Part shown: positions 13,594 to 14,076 of the stretch, piece by piece
Position numbering within the stretch: position 1 is the stretch's first letter
Layout of the letters: each line of letters opens with the position of its first letter
DNA from: an uncultured Geobacter sp.
Lineage (GTDB): Bacteria > Desulfobacterota > Desulfuromonadia > Geobacterales > Geobacteraceae
DNA: 14,076 bases
NCBI GenBank assembly: GCA_937886325.1
Contig: CALABV010000186.1
Span: 1-14,076, forward strand
Reading direction: 5' to 3'
Made by a program: the position numbers and the translations under genes
Notes under the pieces: generated by a model
Seen by the model: the letters and a program-made list of their open reading frames with translations, nothing else
The model's database searches: none
Told to the model about the DNA's origin: nothing

Positions 13594-13613
13594 CCTCCAT
13601 CCTCCGGCATTGT

Positions 13614-14075
13614 TCATTTGGTCCGTTCCGATCCGGCAAACCGGCCGCGGATCTCCTCGATCCGCGAGCGGTTCTTGCCCAGGTCCGAATAGCCGAGGCG
13701 GGAGGCGGAGCGGACGTTGATACATCCCCCGTCAGGGTCCAGCAGGAATTCTCCGTCGTCCACGAAGCCGAGCCGGGTACGGAACTCGGCCCGCAGGTAG
13801 CGCTCTTCCTCCCGGACCATGGAGGTATCGTCCCGATCTGCCAGTATTTTCCTCAGCCGGGCAAAAGCAGTACTCGGGTCGTCGCTGAAACAGAGCGGTG
13901 CGATTCGGTGCCGTTCGTCGTCGGCACGGCTGGACACGCAGTTGGGAGACGACGGACAGGGCGCCAGGGCTCCATCGCGCACCCCCAGGTTGTGCGGCCG
14001 CTCCCCGGCACAGGCCGCCAGCAGGATCGCCAGAATTCCCATCGCCAATACCTCTCGAATGATTGGCGTCATCAT
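13614..14075 (-). CDS. DUF1499 family lipoprotein
   Basis: This 153-residue protein begins MMTPIIREVLAMGILAILLA, with lipobox LAAC (Cys22), so it is probably lipid-anchored in the envelope. DUF1499 signatures follow: PCPSSPNCVSS (39-49), EERYLRAEFRTRLGFVDDGE (90-109) and SRLGYSDLGKNRSRIEEIR. The function of DUF1499 is unknown. The start is within two bases of the window edge and there is no room to see a ribosome site, so the true start could lie further out or at Met12 (14042). It is translationally coupled to the SOUL gene, with the stop at 13616-13614 overlapping an ATG. Confidence 0.88.
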   Translation of the reverse strand: MMTPIIREVLAMGILAILLAACAGERPHNLGVRDGALAPCPSSPNCVSSRADDERHRIAPLCFSDDPSTAFARLRKILADRDDTSMVREEERYLRAEFRTRLGFVDDGEFLLDPDGGCINVRSASRLGYSDLGKNRSRIEEIRGRFAGSERTK

Positions 14076-14076
14076 G

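Overview
The window looks like an accessory region of a Gram-negative anaerobe, most likely a Geobacter-like member of the Desulfuromonadota. That rests on the mix of flavin and Fe-S oxidoreductases, a radical SAM/SPASM protein and heavy two-strand gene packing. It is inference from gene content; there is no rRNA or marker gene to confirm it. No tRNA, rRNA or CRISPR array was seen.

Left block (1-5184, all minus strand). A TetR-family regulator (4549-5148) resembles the electrophile sensor NemR. Two palindromic sites share the half-site TAGACC, one at its own promoter (5160-5175) and one before the next gene (4509-4522). Downstream lie a radical SAM/SPASM protein (3024-4439), a QueG-like double-[4Fe-4S] reductase fused to a C-terminal SCP2 domain (1594-2934), a 115-residue protein with a nitrile-hydratase-like leader (NHLP-like) segment (1051-1398), and an Old Yellow Enzyme (OYE) family flavin oxidoreductase cut by the window edge (1-980). 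I read this as one electrophile- or redox-responsive operon. Its radical SAM enzyme plus leader-like small protein is the best candidate for an undescribed peptide- or cofactor-modifying system.

Middle (5185-8684). A 183-bp imperfect foldback of unknown role (5338-5520) is followed by a REP-associated Y1 transposase (5657-6316) flanked by inverted end sequences whose tips are tandemly duplicated. Next come a frameshifted relic of an outer-membrane efflux protein C-terminus (6458-6560) and a complete hipB-hipA toxin-antitoxin pair (6710-8287) with AT-rich operators. A second efflux-protein relic sits at 1455-1592.

Right block (8685-14076). A class I methyltransferase (8685-9395) is followed by a decayed copy (9540-9890, minus) of the DUF1499/SOUL gene pair found intact at 12943-14075. 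A pyridoxamine-phosphate-oxidase-fold protein (9967-10419) and a truncated FAD-oxidoreductase start (10530-10620) come next. A MarR regulator (10777-11280), a 4-oxalocrotonate tautomerase-like protein (11350-11553) and a second OYE (11696-12796) form a plus-strand set. The two OYEs are close paralogues, each in a set with its own regulator (TetR-type versus MarR-type). The right edge holds a SOUL heme-binding protein and a DUF1499 lipoprotein on the minus strand.

The number of relics (two efflux-protein tails, one DUF1499/SOUL copy, one oxidoreductase stub) together with the transposase and toxin-antitoxin module marks this as a frequently rearranged region.
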